A DNA stretch of 64,000 nucleotides from Cobetia amphilecti (GCF_030010415.1 NZ_JASCSA010000001.1), one strand, 5' to 3'; shown: positions 17,363 through 26,585, numbered from the stretch's first letter. Numbers and translations are program-made. The notes: generated from the letters alone by a model not told the origin.

Positions 17363-18355
17363 TCACGTCGCCTGGCGCGACTGATCAAGCCGTGCCAGCA
17401 ACGCCATGGCGGCGTGCCCCATCTCGTGGTTCTTCAACAGGCTCGGCATGACCTCCGCCGCCACCCAGCGCCGACTGCGATGCGGTTCCTCTCGCTCGCT
17501 CTCTTCCTGCTCATGCACGACTCTCACGGCGTGCAGACTGGCCTCGACAGGAGCGCCCCACTTCTCGTAACTGAATTCCAGCGCTGCGTGGTCCAGCGCC
17601 TCCGCCTCGATGCCCGCTTCCTCGCGGGCTTCCTTGAGCGCGGACTCAAGCGGACTCAGCCCCGGATCGACAATCCCCTTGGGCAGGCTCCAGTGACGAT
17701 TGGAGGAAGAACCGATCAGCAGCACCTCCCACTGGGCATCGTCGCCCTCCCCCTGCAGACGACAGGGCAGGACGGCCGATTGGCGGTAGTAATAGGCGGG
17801 ACGTTCGCGACGCTCCTCACCGGCCGGGAATGGCCAGGGGAAGCCATCCGGCAAGGCACGCACGCGCTGGATCAGCTCCAGACTCATCTGGCCGGAGCGC
17901 AGGTCTTCCCAGCGCCCCTCGAAGGTCAGCTTGACCACCGCCGCCGTCGGCAGCAGCTTGGTCTCCTTGGGCGGGCGCGGACGCTTGCCGGTCAGCCAGA
18001 CCAGCGCATCTTCCAATGCCGGGTTATGGCCGATGATCATCAGTCGCTGCACGCTGTCCGGGCAGGCGCGCACTGTCTTGAGCAGCGGCGCCTCGTTCTC
18101 GCAGTAAAGCGCAGGCTTGAGCTCGATCATGTCGACGCCGAGGCCCATCGACTTCACGCACTTTTCCGCCGTGGCGCGCGCGCGAAGGGCCGGCGAGCTC
18201 AGGATGGCATCCGGCACCAGCGCCTCCTGGGCAAGCCAGGCTCCCATGCGCTGGGCGCCCCGCTTGCCGCGCTCCTTGAGGGGTCGATGGAAGTCGTCAG
18301 CTGCCACTGACCAGTCCGACTTTCCGTGGCGCATCAACAGCAGTTCACGACGCAT
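17363..18355 (-). CDS. SixA histidine phosphatase-Nudix hydrolase fusion
   Basis: 330-aa two-domain protein. Residues 1-150 are a SixA-type phosphatase (MRHGKSDW, SSPALRARATA, IIGHNPALED). Residues 190-325 are a Nudix domain with the box at 227-249 (PKGIVDPG then KEAREEAG). The box has Leu where the conserved Glu after the glycine stretch is expected and Lys for the first Arg, but keeps the metal-binding EE pair. Mycobacterial MutT1 joins the same domains in the opposite order. The ATG at 18355 follows the HprK-like stop by 2 bp, with GGAGG upstream, so it is translationally linked to the GAK-like genes. Confidence 0.9.
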   Translation of the reverse strand: MRRELLLMRHGKSDWSVAADDFHRPLKERGKRGAQRMGAWLAQEALVPDAILSSPALRARATAEKCVKSMGLGVDMIELKPALYCENEAPLLKTVRACPDSVQRLMIIGHNPALEDALVWLTGKRPRPPKETKLLPTAAVVKLTFEGRWEDLRSGQMSLELIQRVRALPDGFPWPFPAGEERRERPAYYYRQSAVLPCRLQGEGDDAQWEVLLIGSSSNRHWSLPKGIVDPGLSPLESALKEAREEAGIEAEALDHAALEFSYEKWGAPVEASLHAVRVVHEQEESEREEPHRSRRWVAAEVMPSLLKNHEMGHAAMALLARLDQSRQAT

Positions 18356-18357
18356 GT

Positions 18358-19551
18358 TCAAGCCTCCAGCAAGGGGGTCAGGTGGTTCTCGACCAGCGCG
18401 GCGAAGTCCACGCGCCCGGTCACCTCAAGCACGCGGGTTGCCGCCAGGCGCTCCAGATACGGCGCGGGATCAAGGCTTGCGCCATTGGGCACGAAACGGC
18501 CATCCCGCTGCTGGTGGAAGGGCCCCGGTGTCTTCATCACCGCGCGTATCAGCGCTTCGCTGCGGCTGACCTCGATCTCGCGCACCTCTAGCGGCGCCTC
18601 GCTGCCACGCGTCCAGTTGAGTATCACCATGGCCGCAAGCTCGCCGCTGGCGCGGATACGCCCGGGGCCGTAGACGTCCTCGATGATCAGATCGTGCTTC
18701 TCTTCGAGATCCCATAGCGCTTCTTGCGGCATCGCTTCATAGCCTGCGATACGCGCGGGATCCAGCAGCGGGCGCAGACGCGGATTGTGGAGCATGGTAC
18801 CGGGATTGATGCGTGGCAACTTGGCGACGCCGCGGGCACGCAGCGTTCCCTCCCGCCCCGGCCGGTCCAGGAACAGCCGGTCATTGCTGATGAAGTCGAA
18901 CTCGGGATTGTCGAGCGCCTTCACCATGGTGGTGGACTTGCCGCCGCCCGAGAAGGCAGCGATGGCCACCGCGCGATCGCCCTTCGACAGCGCCGAGGCG
19001 TGACAGATCAAGCCGTCATTCTGCTGCAGATGCGACATGTGCAGATTGAGCAGGAAGTTGATCACCTGGCTTTCATTGTCTTCACAGGGCCCGAACGCCA
19101 GGTTGTGGTCGTTGCTGCGCAGAAAGGCCATGCCCGTGCGCACCTTGTGGATCAGGCGCCCGTCGGCCAGGTCGATGATGGCGTCCTTGCGGCGTGTCTT
19201 GCCGGGCTCCGGCATCCAATCGACGAAGGCCTCGGGCACGATGCCGAGCCTTGCTGCCGCTGACGTGTCCTTGAGGGCCGGCGCCTCGAGCACATGCACG
19301 AGCCTGGCTCCCCCCGGCACAGTGTCGAGCGCCACGAGGCGCGCGCAATGGCGGAAATATGTCGCCAGACGTTGCAGCAGCCGCGGCATGTCCGTCATCA
19401 CGCACAGGCGGAAGTCATCCACCTCGAACAACAGCGCCTCGCTCAGGCACTGGCGCGACGGTGTCAGCGCCGTGAAGCAGGCGGCGGCCGTCCACTCTGC
19501 AAAGGGCAGCGTGGCAAGGCTGGCCGGGCTGTCACAGGTCGTCGCGTTCAT
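18358..19551 (-). CDS. HprK-related kinase B (GAK system)
   Basis: 397-aa P-loop kinase related to the HPr kinase fold. The Walker A motif is FSGGGKST at about residues 200-207, followed by FISNDRLFL, the region that holds the catalytic Asp. HprK-related kinase B proteins (TIGR04355) occur in GAK loci and their target is unknown. Its ATG overlaps the stop of the ATP-grasp gene as ATGA, so the two are coupled. The N-terminal 150 residues show no recognised domain. A role in phosphorylating a protein or small molecule is inferred. Confidence 0.85.
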   Translation of the reverse strand: MNATTCDSPASLATLPFAEWTAAACFTALTPSRQCLSEALLFEVDDFRLCVMTDMPRLLQRLATYFRHCARLVALDTVPGGARLVHVLEAPALKDTSAAARLGIVPEAFVDWMPEPGKTRRKDAIIDLADGRLIHKVRTGMAFLRSNDHNLAFGPCEDNESQVINFLLNLHMSHLQQNDGLICHASALSKGDRAVAIAAFSGGGKSTTMVKALDNPEFDFISNDRLFLDRPGREGTLRARGVAKLPRINPGTMLHNPRLRPLLDPARIAGYEAMPQEALWDLEEKHDLIIEDVYGPGRIRASGELAAMVILNWTRGSEAPLEVREIEVSRSEALIRAVMKTPGPFHQQRDGRFVPNGASLDPAPYLERLAATRVLEVTGRVDFAALVENHLTPLLEA

Positions 19552-20450
19552 GCCAGACACTCCATCACGTGATCGAGATAGGCGGCTGCCGCATCGACAC
19601 CGGCACCTTCCAGCGCCCCGCGGAAGCCACCGAAGGCCGAGACTTCGAAGATGATCGGGCCATCGTCGGTCAGCGCGACATCGACGGTGGTGAAGTCGAG
19701 CTTGAACGGTGCCTGGGCACGCTGCGCCAGCGCGATCAGCTCCTCAGAGGGCTCGAAGGGCGCGTACTTGCCACCGGCATGGATGGTGGTATTCCAGGCA
19801 TCGCCCCCACTGACGCGGGCGTAGCTGCACAGATAACGGCCACCGACGAAGACCATGCCGTAATCCTGCCCCGGCAGGTCAAGGCGCTGCTGCAGATACA
19901 TCATCGGGTGCTCGGCGACGAACTCACGCACGGCAGCTTCCAGCGCGGCATCATCGCCGGTGTTCTCGATGATGCACATGCCCCGTGCCTTGGTGGAGAA
20001 AAGCGGCTTGAAGACGGCGGCCTTGAAGCGCTTGACGGCCTCGCAGGCCGCCGTCACGTCTTCGGTGACCAGCGTGGCAGGCATCGGGATATCGGCATTG
20101 GCCAGCGTGACGGTGCAGCTCAGGCGGTCGATCAGGCGAATCATGCTCTCCGCGCTGCTGAAGACGCGCACGCCCCTGGCTTCGGCGACACGCAACAGCT
20201 CCAGGCGGTCCAGGCTGCCCGGGGAATATTCCGCGCTGATCTTCTTGACGATCAGGGCATCCAGCTCGGTCAGGTCATGACGCACCCCGGCAGAGTCACG
20301 GAATTCGAGGCAGTTGCGGGTCAGATTCAGCGAGACGGCCGCCATGTCGATCACGAGACGAAAGCCCGTCCGTGCTTCGATGGCATCCGCCAGCACTTCG
20401 GTCGACCACTTGCCGGGAATACCCACGACGCCAATCTTGAAATCAGTCAA
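19548..20450 (-). CDS. ATP-grasp enzyme (GAK system)
   Basis: 300-aa ATP-grasp ligase or kinase. The N-terminal domain starts IGVVGIPGKWS; the grasp fold follows with VFKPLFSTKARGM, GQDYGMVFVGGRY and IIFEVSAFGGF. The last replaces the usual ExN metal motif with E-V-S. It resembles RimK-type enzymes and the GAK ATP-grasp family (TIGR04356). TTG at 20450 is the likely start: GGAGGAG lies 8-9 bases upstream and the frame overlaps the PhoU-APH stop. An ATG-initiated frame from 20654 would overlap by 200 bp and is not favoured. Confidence 0.83.
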   Translation of the reverse strand: MTDFKIGVVGIPGKWSTEVLADAIEARTGFRLVIDMAAVSLNLTRNCLEFRDSAGVRHDLTELDALIVKKISAEYSPGSLDRLELLRVAEARGVRVFSSAESMIRLIDRLSCTVTLANADIPMPATLVTEDVTAACEAVKRFKAAVFKPLFSTKARGMCIIENTGDDAALEAAVREFVAEHPMMYLQQRLDLPGQDYGMVFVGGRYLCSYARVSGGDAWNTTIHAGGKYAPFEPSEELIALAQRAQAPFKLDFTTVDVALTDDGPIIFEVSAFGGFRGALEGAGVDAAAAYLDHVMECLA

Positions 20451-22308
20451 CGAACAACTCCTCCAGGGGAATACGGTAATCGGCCGGCCGTTCAGGGTCG
20501 GCGCCAAGCACATGCTCGAGTATAAAGCGTGCGCGGTTGAACATGCGCCCTGCCAGCCCGGCATCGAGGATGAAACGTGTCGAGGTGGCAAAGGAGCGCG
20601 CCAGGCCAAGTGCCAGACGCCATTCAAAGGTGGTATCGCCCTGCTCATGGGCAAAGCGACGCATCTGCTGACCGAAACTCAGGGCCAGCGCCAGAATACG
20701 GGCCCGCAGCGCCGCATCCGTCAATTGCAGACGGTAATGGGACACCATGTGCACGGACACGTCCTGCACATAGTCCTGATAGGCCGAGCGGTGAAGATCG
20801 ATGAAGCGGATGCTCTGCTTCGCCGGATCGAAGAGGATGTTGTCGACATTGAAGTCGCCGTGGATATAGACGGCGAAGGGAGCCTCGAGCGAACGTTCCA
20901 GACCTGCGGCCTGCTCGATCAACGCTTCCAGCGAGGGCATCTCGCGCCCACACAGCGAGGCACCGCAGTGGCGAAATTCCGGATGGATCTGATAGACATC
21001 ACTCAGCCGCTTGAGTAGCTGGCGCATGTGCCCTGCAGTGACCGGCTTGTCGCGGCGGGTGGTGGTCCACACCGAGTGTAGCGTCTCGACCAGCGCCTGC
21101 TGGGCGGTACGATTGAGGCGTGACGATTCGTTGATCAACAGATGCTCGAGGGTCATGCCCGGCAGGTGCTCGATCAAGAGTGCCGCGCTGTCGCCCTGCT
21201 GATGATGCGAGAGGATGCGGGGGGCGATGCCGGGATAGATGTCGTGCCAGCGCTCGACGCCCTGACGCTCCTCCTCGACCTTGCGCCCCAGGCCATCCTT
21301 GAAGATGGCCAGATACTCCGGTGAGGTCAGCGGCAGATCGCCGGTTGGCTTGCGGTCCTTGGATTTGCGGTCCTTGGATTTGCTGCCCTTTGACTCGCTC
21401 GCGTCAGTCTTGCGGTCCTTTGACTTGCTGCCCTTTTGCTTGCTGCCCCCTGACTCGCCAGCCTTGCTGCCCTTTTGCTTGTCGTTGGCCGGCCTGCCCT
21501 TGTCATTGCCCTTGTCACTGACCTTCTCGACAGCCCTCTCATTGGGCTTCTCGCTAGCAATCCCCGAGATCCGGCTGCCGGAACGTGTCTCGGCCAAAGT
21601 GTCGACGCGCATCTCGCCCGCCGTCTGACTGCCATCACCGAGTTCATTGACCAGGTGGGTCAGCGAGGCATAGCGCTCGAAGTTGAGTGACTGACCGAGG
21701 GTTGCCGAGATGATCGCCTCACCCAGCTGCCCCAGCACCTCGCCCATCTGGCTGATTTCCCGAGCCACGAACAGCAGATGTGTCAGGTCTTCGGCGGGAG
21801 CGCGCTTCTTCTTGAGCTGGCCGGTGAGTGCCCGGATGCGACCTTCACTGTCCCGCTTCAGCTTCTCGCGACTGCGCGCGAGCTTCAGGGCCAGGGACAG
21901 GGAGCCGTTCTCCAGAGACATCTCGCTGCGCAGAATGCCGCGACGCACACGGCGCAGCGACTTGACCAGCACGACATCATCGACCAGCTGGACATCATCG
22001 ACGCGAATCAGCTGCTCCAGACAACTGCGCGCCAGCTCACTGAGCCGTGCCAGACCACTGGCGACCTCGACCAGGCTCTGATGGAAGCGGGCCCGCGCGT
22101 GCGAGCGCTTGTGGTTTCGGGCTTCAGGGCATGCCTGTTCGATACGCTGGCAGAGGTTCTCGGCGTACCCCTGGCGCTCCAGCAGCTTGCGCGCCATGGC
22201 CGCCGTCGGCGCGGACACGAACGCCTGCAGCCAGCCATATTGGCTATCCACTTCCGAACACAGAAATCGAAGGTTGTCGCGCGTGCTTTCAGGCCAGGCC
22301 TGATCCAT
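20443..22308 (-). CDS. PhoU-like-aminoglycoside-phosphotransferase-type kinase fusion
   Basis: 621-aa multidomain protein that heads the GAK-like operon. Residues 1-225 are alpha-helical and look like a PhoU domain. Residues 240-322 are a Lys/Ser/Asp-rich linker with repeats such as KGSKSKDRK. Residues 330-610 are an APH-type kinase with HGDFNVDN (483-490) and the metal Asp in FIDL (D504). GGAGAGATGGC precedes the ATG. An APH kinase fused to PhoU is not a standard GAK part as I know it. The fusion suggests a phosphate- or polyphosphate-linked signal, which is inference. Confidence 0.85.
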   Translation of the reverse strand: MDQAWPESTRDNLRFLCSEVDSQYGWLQAFVSAPTAAMARKLLERQGYAENLCQRIEQACPEARNHKRSHARARFHQSLVEVASGLARLSELARSCLEQLIRVDDVQLVDDVVLVKSLRRVRRGILRSEMSLENGSLSLALKLARSREKLKRDSEGRIRALTGQLKKKRAPAEDLTHLLFVAREISQMGEVLGQLGEAIISATLGQSLNFERYASLTHLVNELGDGSQTAGEMRVDTLAETRSGSRISGIASEKPNERAVEKVSDKGNDKGRPANDKQKGSKAGESGGSKQKGSKSKDRKTDASESKGSKSKDRKSKDRKPTGDLPLTSPEYLAIFKDGLGRKVEEERQGVERWHDIYPGIAPRILSHHQQGDSAALLIEHLPGMTLEHLLINESSRLNRTAQQALVETLHSVWTTTRRDKPVTAGHMRQLLKRLSDVYQIHPEFRHCGASLCGREMPSLEALIEQAAGLERSLEAPFAVYIHGDFNVDNILFDPAKQSIRFIDLHRSAYQDYVQDVSVHMVSHYRLQLTDAALRARILALALSFGQQMRRFAHEQGDTTFEWRLALGLARSFATSTRFILDAGLAGRMFNRARFILEHVLGADPERPADYRIPLEELFVD

Positions 22309-22560
22309 GCCATCTCTCCATCCACTGGGGAATCATCCCAATATCCCAGTATTCCAAGCAAAGATGACAATCAGCGACACACGCTGGATCAATCATCTAT
22401 TTCGCTCACGACCGACCAGAAACATTCTCCTTCAATGAATTCCACCCTCCAGACGCTTCCCACTAGACGTATCGCTTATAGCTGGGCAAGACCGGATTCG
22501 GCGACAGTAGCGCAAGGGACCAAATCAGCCTCGCGCTACTCACCACAGATGGAGTTCGGA

Positions 22561-23787
22561 ATGACCATTACCTGCATCAATGATCTGCAACGCCTGGCGA
22601 AACGCCGCGTGCCGAAGATGTTCTACGACTATGCCGATTCCGGCTCGTGGACGGAGTCCACCTATCGGGCCAACGAGGCCGACTTCGCCGCGATCGGACT
22701 GCGCCAACGGGTGATGGTCGACATGGACAATCGCACTCTGCGCACGAAGATGCTCGGCGAGGAGGTGGCCATGCCGGTGGCGATCGCGCCGACTGGCCTG
22801 ACCGGCATGCAGCATGCCGATGGCGAGATGCTGGCCGCGCGCGCAGCGAGTGACTTCGGTATTCCCTTCACGCTCTCGACCATGAGCATCTGCTCCATCG
22901 AGGACGTCGCGTCCGTCAGCTCACGGCCCTTCTGGTTCCAGCTTTACGTGATGCGTGACAAGGATTATATCGGGCGGCTGATCGATCGCGCCAAGGCAGC
23001 GGAGTGTTCCGCGCTGGTACTCACCGCTGACCTGCAGATCATCGGCCAGCGCCACAAGGACCTGATCAATGGCCTTAGCGTGCCCCCTCGCCCCACCGTG
23101 GCGACCGTGCTCGATCTGGCCACCAAGTGGCGCTGGTGTGCCGGCATGCTCAAGACGAAGCGCCATACCTTCGGCAATATCGCCGGACATGTGAAGGATG
23201 CTGGTAACCTTAGCTCCCTCTCGAAATGGACCGCCAGCCAATTCGATCCCAGCCTGAGCTGGGACGACATCAAGTGGATCAAGGACCGCTGGGGCGGCAA
23301 GCTGATCATCAAGGGCATCATGGAGCCGGAAGATGCCGAGTTGGCCGTGCAGGCGGGCGCCGATGCGGTGATCGTCTCCAATCACGGCGGACGTCAGCTG
23401 GATGGTGCCGCCTCCTCCATCTCCGCCCTACCGGACATTCTCGCGGCAGTCGGCGACAGGACAGAGGTCCACATGGACGGCGGCATCCGCTCCGGACAGG
23501 ATGTGCTCAAGGCGGTGGCGATGGGTGCCCAGGGCGTCTATCTGGGGCGCGCCTTCCTCTATGGTCTCGGCGCCATGGGCGAAAAAGGCGTGACCAAGTC
23601 CCTGGAGATCATACACAAGGAACTCGACACCACGCTGGCCCTGTGCGGACTACGTGATATCCACGACGTGGACACGCGAATTCTCAGGCCCGGCACCTAT
23701 CCACTGGCCAGCTCGCAGAGTGGAGCCGAAGCAGCGCGAGAATCACGCCGCAGGGTGCCTCATGACCCGCTGGGCACGACCTCCTGA
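22561..23787 (+). CDS. Alpha-hydroxy-acid oxidase/dehydrogenase (LldD-like, FMN)
   Basis: 408-aa FMN-dependent TIM-barrel enzyme that would oxidise L-lactate or a related 2-hydroxyacid. PVAIAPTGLTGMQHADGE binds FMN; VIVSNHGGRQLDGA contains the catalytic His and Arg; HMDGGIRSGQDVLKA and GVYLGRAFLYG bind the FMN phosphate. The start at 22561 has GGAG 8 bases upstream; the frame is open far upstream (to 21778), but that stretch is the reverse side of the PhoU-APH gene. A 14-bp tandem duplication includes its stop codon. It stands alone, divergent from the GAK-like operon. The exact substrate is not fixed. Confidence 0.9.
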   Translation: MTITCINDLQRLAKRRVPKMFYDYADSGSWTESTYRANEADFAAIGLRQRVMVDMDNRTLRTKMLGEEVAMPVAIAPTGLTGMQHADGEMLAARAASDFGIPFTLSTMSICSIEDVASVSSRPFWFQLYVMRDKDYIGRLIDRAKAAECSALVLTADLQIIGQRHKDLINGLSVPPRPTVATVLDLATKWRWCAGMLKTKRHTFGNIAGHVKDAGNLSSLSKWTASQFDPSLSWDDIKWIKDRWGGKLIIKGIMEPEDAELAVQAGADAVIVSNHGGRQLDGAASSISALPDILAAVGDRTEVHMDGGIRSGQDVLKAVAMGAQGVYLGRAFLYGLGAMGEKGVTKSLEIIHKELDTTLALCGLRDIHDVDTRILRPGTYPLASSQSGAEAARESRRRVPHDPLGTTS

Positions 23788-23808
23788 ACACGACCTCCTG
23801 AACACGAC
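23775..23808. repeat. 14-bp tandem repeat over the LldD-like stop codon
   Basis: CACGACCTCCTGAA at 23775-23788 and 23789-23802, then a partial copy; the TGA at 23785-23787 is inside the first copy. Confidence 0.85.
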
Positions 23809-23837
23809 GGCGGAGCAATGACGCCCTGAAAAGCACA

Positions 23838-23882
23838 AGGCCGACATGCACCAGTGGAATCCACCACGGCACATGTCGGCCT
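23838..23882. terminator. Hairpin between convergent genes
   Basis: Arms 23838-23848 and 23872-23882 form a perfect 11-bp stem, with an inner GTGG-AAT-CCAC hairpin. It lies between the LldD-like and NDH-2 genes. No U-tract is evident. Confidence 0.6.
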
Positions 23883-23910
23883 GTCATCACTGGGCGGCGA
23901 ATCTCTTAAG

Positions 23911-23965
23911 GCTCACTCAAGAGTCACTCAAGACCCGCTCAAGGCACACTCAAGATCCGCTCAAG
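23911..23965. repeat. 11-bp tandem repeat, five copies
   Basis: Five imperfect 11-bp units each ending CTCAAG (23911-21, 22-32, 33-43, 44-54, 55-65) lie directly 3' of the NDH-2 stop codon at 23968-23970. Confidence 0.85.
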
Positions 23966-23967
23966 AC

Positions 23968-25401
23968 TCAGTGCACCTTGAGACGCGGCCCCATACTTCG
24001 GCGTAGTACGTCACTGACCACCTCGGCGGAGCCCTTCAACGGCCCCAGCAGCAGGAACTGGTGCTGGCGCTGCAGCCCTTGATAGGCGGCGCGCGCAAAG
24101 CGTCCTCTCACCTGCAGATCATCATTGCCCTTGCTGCCTTGGGCATTGCCAAGCTTGTCACTCAACTTGCCGCTGAGCTCACCGACGCTGCCGGCGCTGG
24201 AGAGTGACAGCAAGGTACCGCGGTCCTTGAACTCGAAGGTCTGAGCCGGCTCACCCTGCTGGCGACGCGGCAGTTCATCGGCGAGAAACTCGGCCTGCTC
24301 GCTGGCCACCTGAGCGGTGGGCGGCAGCGGTGCCTCATCGATGTTGGCACAATCGCCCAGCGCGAAGATGCTGTCGTGGCCGAGACATTGAAGCCCGGGG
24401 GTCACCGTGAATTGACGCTTCTTGTTGCTTTCCAGGGCATCGATTTCCTCGACGATGGCAGGCCCGACACGCCCTGCCGCCCAGACCACCAGATCCGCGT
24501 CCCGCGTCACCGACTCATCGCCTTCACTGATCTCGACACTGCCGGAGGACACCTTGGCGACCTGACGAGACAGTTCGATCTTGATGCCCTGCTCCTCGAG
24601 TCGCTGATGGATCGACTCGCGCAGTTCCTGTGTGACACCGGGCATGAAGGTCTCGGTGGCCTCGAGAATCGTGATCTCGACCTTCGCGCCCTTGGGTGCA
24701 GGGGCGTCATGCATGCCACGCGCCTCATGCAGGTAGGCGGCCAGTTCGACACCGGTGGCACCGGAGCCGACGATCACCACCTGATACGGCCGCCCCGGGG
24801 ACTCCTTGGCACTATCTTGCGTGCTTCCCTCAGCGCCAACCTGAGCGCCGCCCTGGGTGGCTGACACGCCAGCATCGCCTGTAGGTGCTGTTTCCATCGC
24901 CACATGGTTGGCCAGCAGGCCACGCGAGAACTGCTGGGCGATGCGCTCGGCGTCGTCAGGGGAATCCAGCAGGCAGGCATGCTCCAGCACACCCTCGACC
25001 CCCATGTCCGGCGTCACACCGCCCAGGGCCAGCACCAGCTGACGATAGCCCCTGACGCGCGCCGGCACCTCGGCGCTCGCGTGATCTTCCCTGCCCGGGA
25101 TCGCGGCCAGGGTGATCTGGCGCTGTTCAGGCTCCACGCTCGCGAGTGTGCCGCACTCATAGCGGAACCCCCACTGCTCGGCCAGACCGGCATACCCCAG
25201 CTCATCGACCTGACGCCGCCCGAGGCCCGCCGCGATCTCATGCAGTCGTGGCTTCCAAACGTGACTGGTGTCACGGTCTATCAGCAAGATGTCCTTGTGG
25301 CCTGCCTTGGCAAGGCGAACCGCCAGCTCCAGTCCGCCGGCACCGCCACCGACGATGACGATATCGGCGTCGCGCGTTCGCTGAGGATCATGCGTTTCCA
25401 T
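23968..25401 (-). CDS. NAD(P)/FAD-dependent oxidoreductase, type II NADH dehydrogenase-like
   Basis: 477-aa flavoprotein. An N-terminal Rossmann FAD site (VIVGGGAGGLELA), a second dinucleotide site (VVIVGSGATGVELA) and an FAD-closing motif (IFALGDCAN) match NDH-2, which oxidises NADH and reduces quinone at the inner membrane without pumping. An insertion of about 35 Ala/Gly/Ser/Gln-rich residues before the second Rossmann motif is unusual. AAAGGAGG precedes the ATG at 25401. It stands alone, divergent from the GntR gene; the repeat block 23911-23965 follows its stop. Confidence 0.88.
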   Translation of the reverse strand: METHDPQRTRDADIVIVGGGAGGLELAVRLAKAGHKDILLIDRDTSHVWKPRLHEIAAGLGRRQVDELGYAGLAEQWGFRYECGTLASVEPEQRQITLAAIPGREDHASAEVPARVRGYRQLVLALGGVTPDMGVEGVLEHACLLDSPDDAERIAQQFSRGLLANHVAMETAPTGDAGVSATQGGAQVGAEGSTQDSAKESPGRPYQVVIVGSGATGVELAAYLHEARGMHDAPAPKGAKVEITILEATETFMPGVTQELRESIHQRLEEQGIKIELSRQVAKVSSGSVEISEGDESVTRDADLVVWAAGRVGPAIVEEIDALESNKKRQFTVTPGLQCLGHDSIFALGDCANIDEAPLPPTAQVASEQAEFLADELPRRQQGEPAQTFEFKDRGTLLSLSSAGSVGELSGKLSDKLGNAQGSKGNDDLQVRGRFARAAYQGLQRQHQFLLLGPLKGSAEVVSDVLRRSMGPRLKVH

Positions 25402-25553
25402 AGGGGCCTCCTTTAGCGGGGTCGAATATGGAAACCTTATGTCAGACCAGATGCTTTTCAAGACTGACACGCATGACTTCGCCAATGCGCTGCCTTTGAT
25501 GCGACGCATCATCGGCGTGATCGCCTGCGCAACGCTTGAGGCCACCTTGGGGT

Positions 25554-25601
25554 TTGACAGCGCTCGAGTCCGCGACTAAAGCTTATTTATACGAATAAAT
25601 A
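25554..25601 (+). promoter_or_regulatory. Promoter and palindromic operator candidate before gntR
   Basis: TTGACA at 25554-25559 is followed, 17 bases on, by a weak -10 (TAAAGC, 25577-25582). A perfect palindrome TATTTAT-ACGA-ATAAATA lies at 25584-25601, 30 bases before the start codon. It could be a GntR autoregulatory operator. Confidence 0.5.
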
Positions 25602-25631
25602 TAACTGACTCGCTGCCGCTCAGGACATCGC

Positions 25632-26468
25632 ATGCCGACATCGCCTTCCCCCCTGGACACTTCACGCGCCATCACCAGTGCCAACGCCTCCGGCGCCCAC
25701 CTGCCCAAGCGGCAGAAGCTGGCCGAGCTGATCAGTGATGATCTGAGGCGCAGCATCGTGCGCGATGGGTTGAGCGAAGGCGACCGGCTGCCCAACGAGA
25801 AGGCGCTGATGGCCCAGTACGGCTGCGCCAAGGGCACGCTGCGCGAAGCCCTCAAGATTCTCGAGGTCGAGGGCTTGATCACCCTGAAGACGGGGCCCAA
25901 TGGCGGCGCCGTGCTCAATGCGCCGAGCATGGAGCCGGCCAGCCGCATGCTGAGGAGCTTCCTGCATTTCAAGACGCTCAATGGTGCCCAGGTCTATCAG
26001 TTACGCCGACTGCTGGAAGTCGAGATGGCGGTCTCGGTGGTGGGCCTGCTCAGCGAAGAGGACCTGGTGGCGCTCGAAAACAATGTCCATGACTGCAGTT
26101 GCCACCAGCCACAGGAAGAGGACCAGCGGCGCCAGCGCTTCCTGGAAATCGAATTCCACCAGGTACTGGCCCGCGCCTGCCCCAACCCGCTGCTCAGCTT
26201 CATGTGCCAGTTCCTCAACGACATGCTGCATGAGCTGGTCGTCATCAAGAAGGCCTACCTGCCGGAGCGCAAGCAGTTCGATCAGGCCAATCAGCATTAC
26301 CACTCGGGCCTGATCACGGCGTTTCGCCACGAGGACCATGAGCAGGTCAGACAGCTCATGACAGAACACATGCAGGATGCCGAGCACCACATGACGGCAC
26401 TCGAGGTGGAAATGGCCGACCAGTTGCTCGTCACCCCCGCGCAACTGATGGCCGACAGCAGAACCTGA
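25632..26468 (+). CDS. GntR/FadR-family regulator with FCD domain
   Basis: 278-aa GntR regulator. The winged helix-turn-helix is at about residues 30-95 (LPNEKALMAQYGCAKGTLREAL). The C-terminal all-alpha FCD domain starts near residue 120, with helices that supply metal-binding His (EFHQVLA, HEDHEQV, EHMQDAEHH). It is upstream of the M20 amidohydrolase gene on the same strand and probably controls it, as FCD regulators usually respond to the pathway substrate. A palindrome near 25584 may be its operator. Confidence 0.9.
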   Translation: MPTSPSPLDTSRAITSANASGAHLPKRQKLAELISDDLRRSIVRDGLSEGDRLPNEKALMAQYGCAKGTLREALKILEVEGLITLKTGPNGGAVLNAPSMEPASRMLRSFLHFKTLNGAQVYQLRRLLEVEMAVSVVGLLSEEDLVALENNVHDCSCHQPQEEDQRRQRFLEIEFHQVLARACPNPLLSFMCQFLNDMLHELVVIKKAYLPERKQFDQANQHYHSGLITAFRHEDHEQVRQLMTEHMQDAEHHMTALEVEMADQLLVTPAQLMADSRT

Positions 26469-26493
26469 CCCGAAGCCGCAGCCGAAGCCTGGA

Positions 26494-26551
26494 CCGAAAC
26501 AAGAGCAGGACCGAGAGCGGAGCCGAAACAAGAGCGGAACCGAGACCGGAA
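26494..26551. repeat. 29-bp imperfect tandem repeat, two copies
   Basis: Purine-rich units at 26494-26522 and 26523-26551 begin CCGAAACAAGAGC; they lie between the GntR stop and the amidohydrolase start. Confidence 0.8.
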
Positions 26552-26585
26552 GCACAACAACAATATCCAAGAGAGGATGAAGCCG

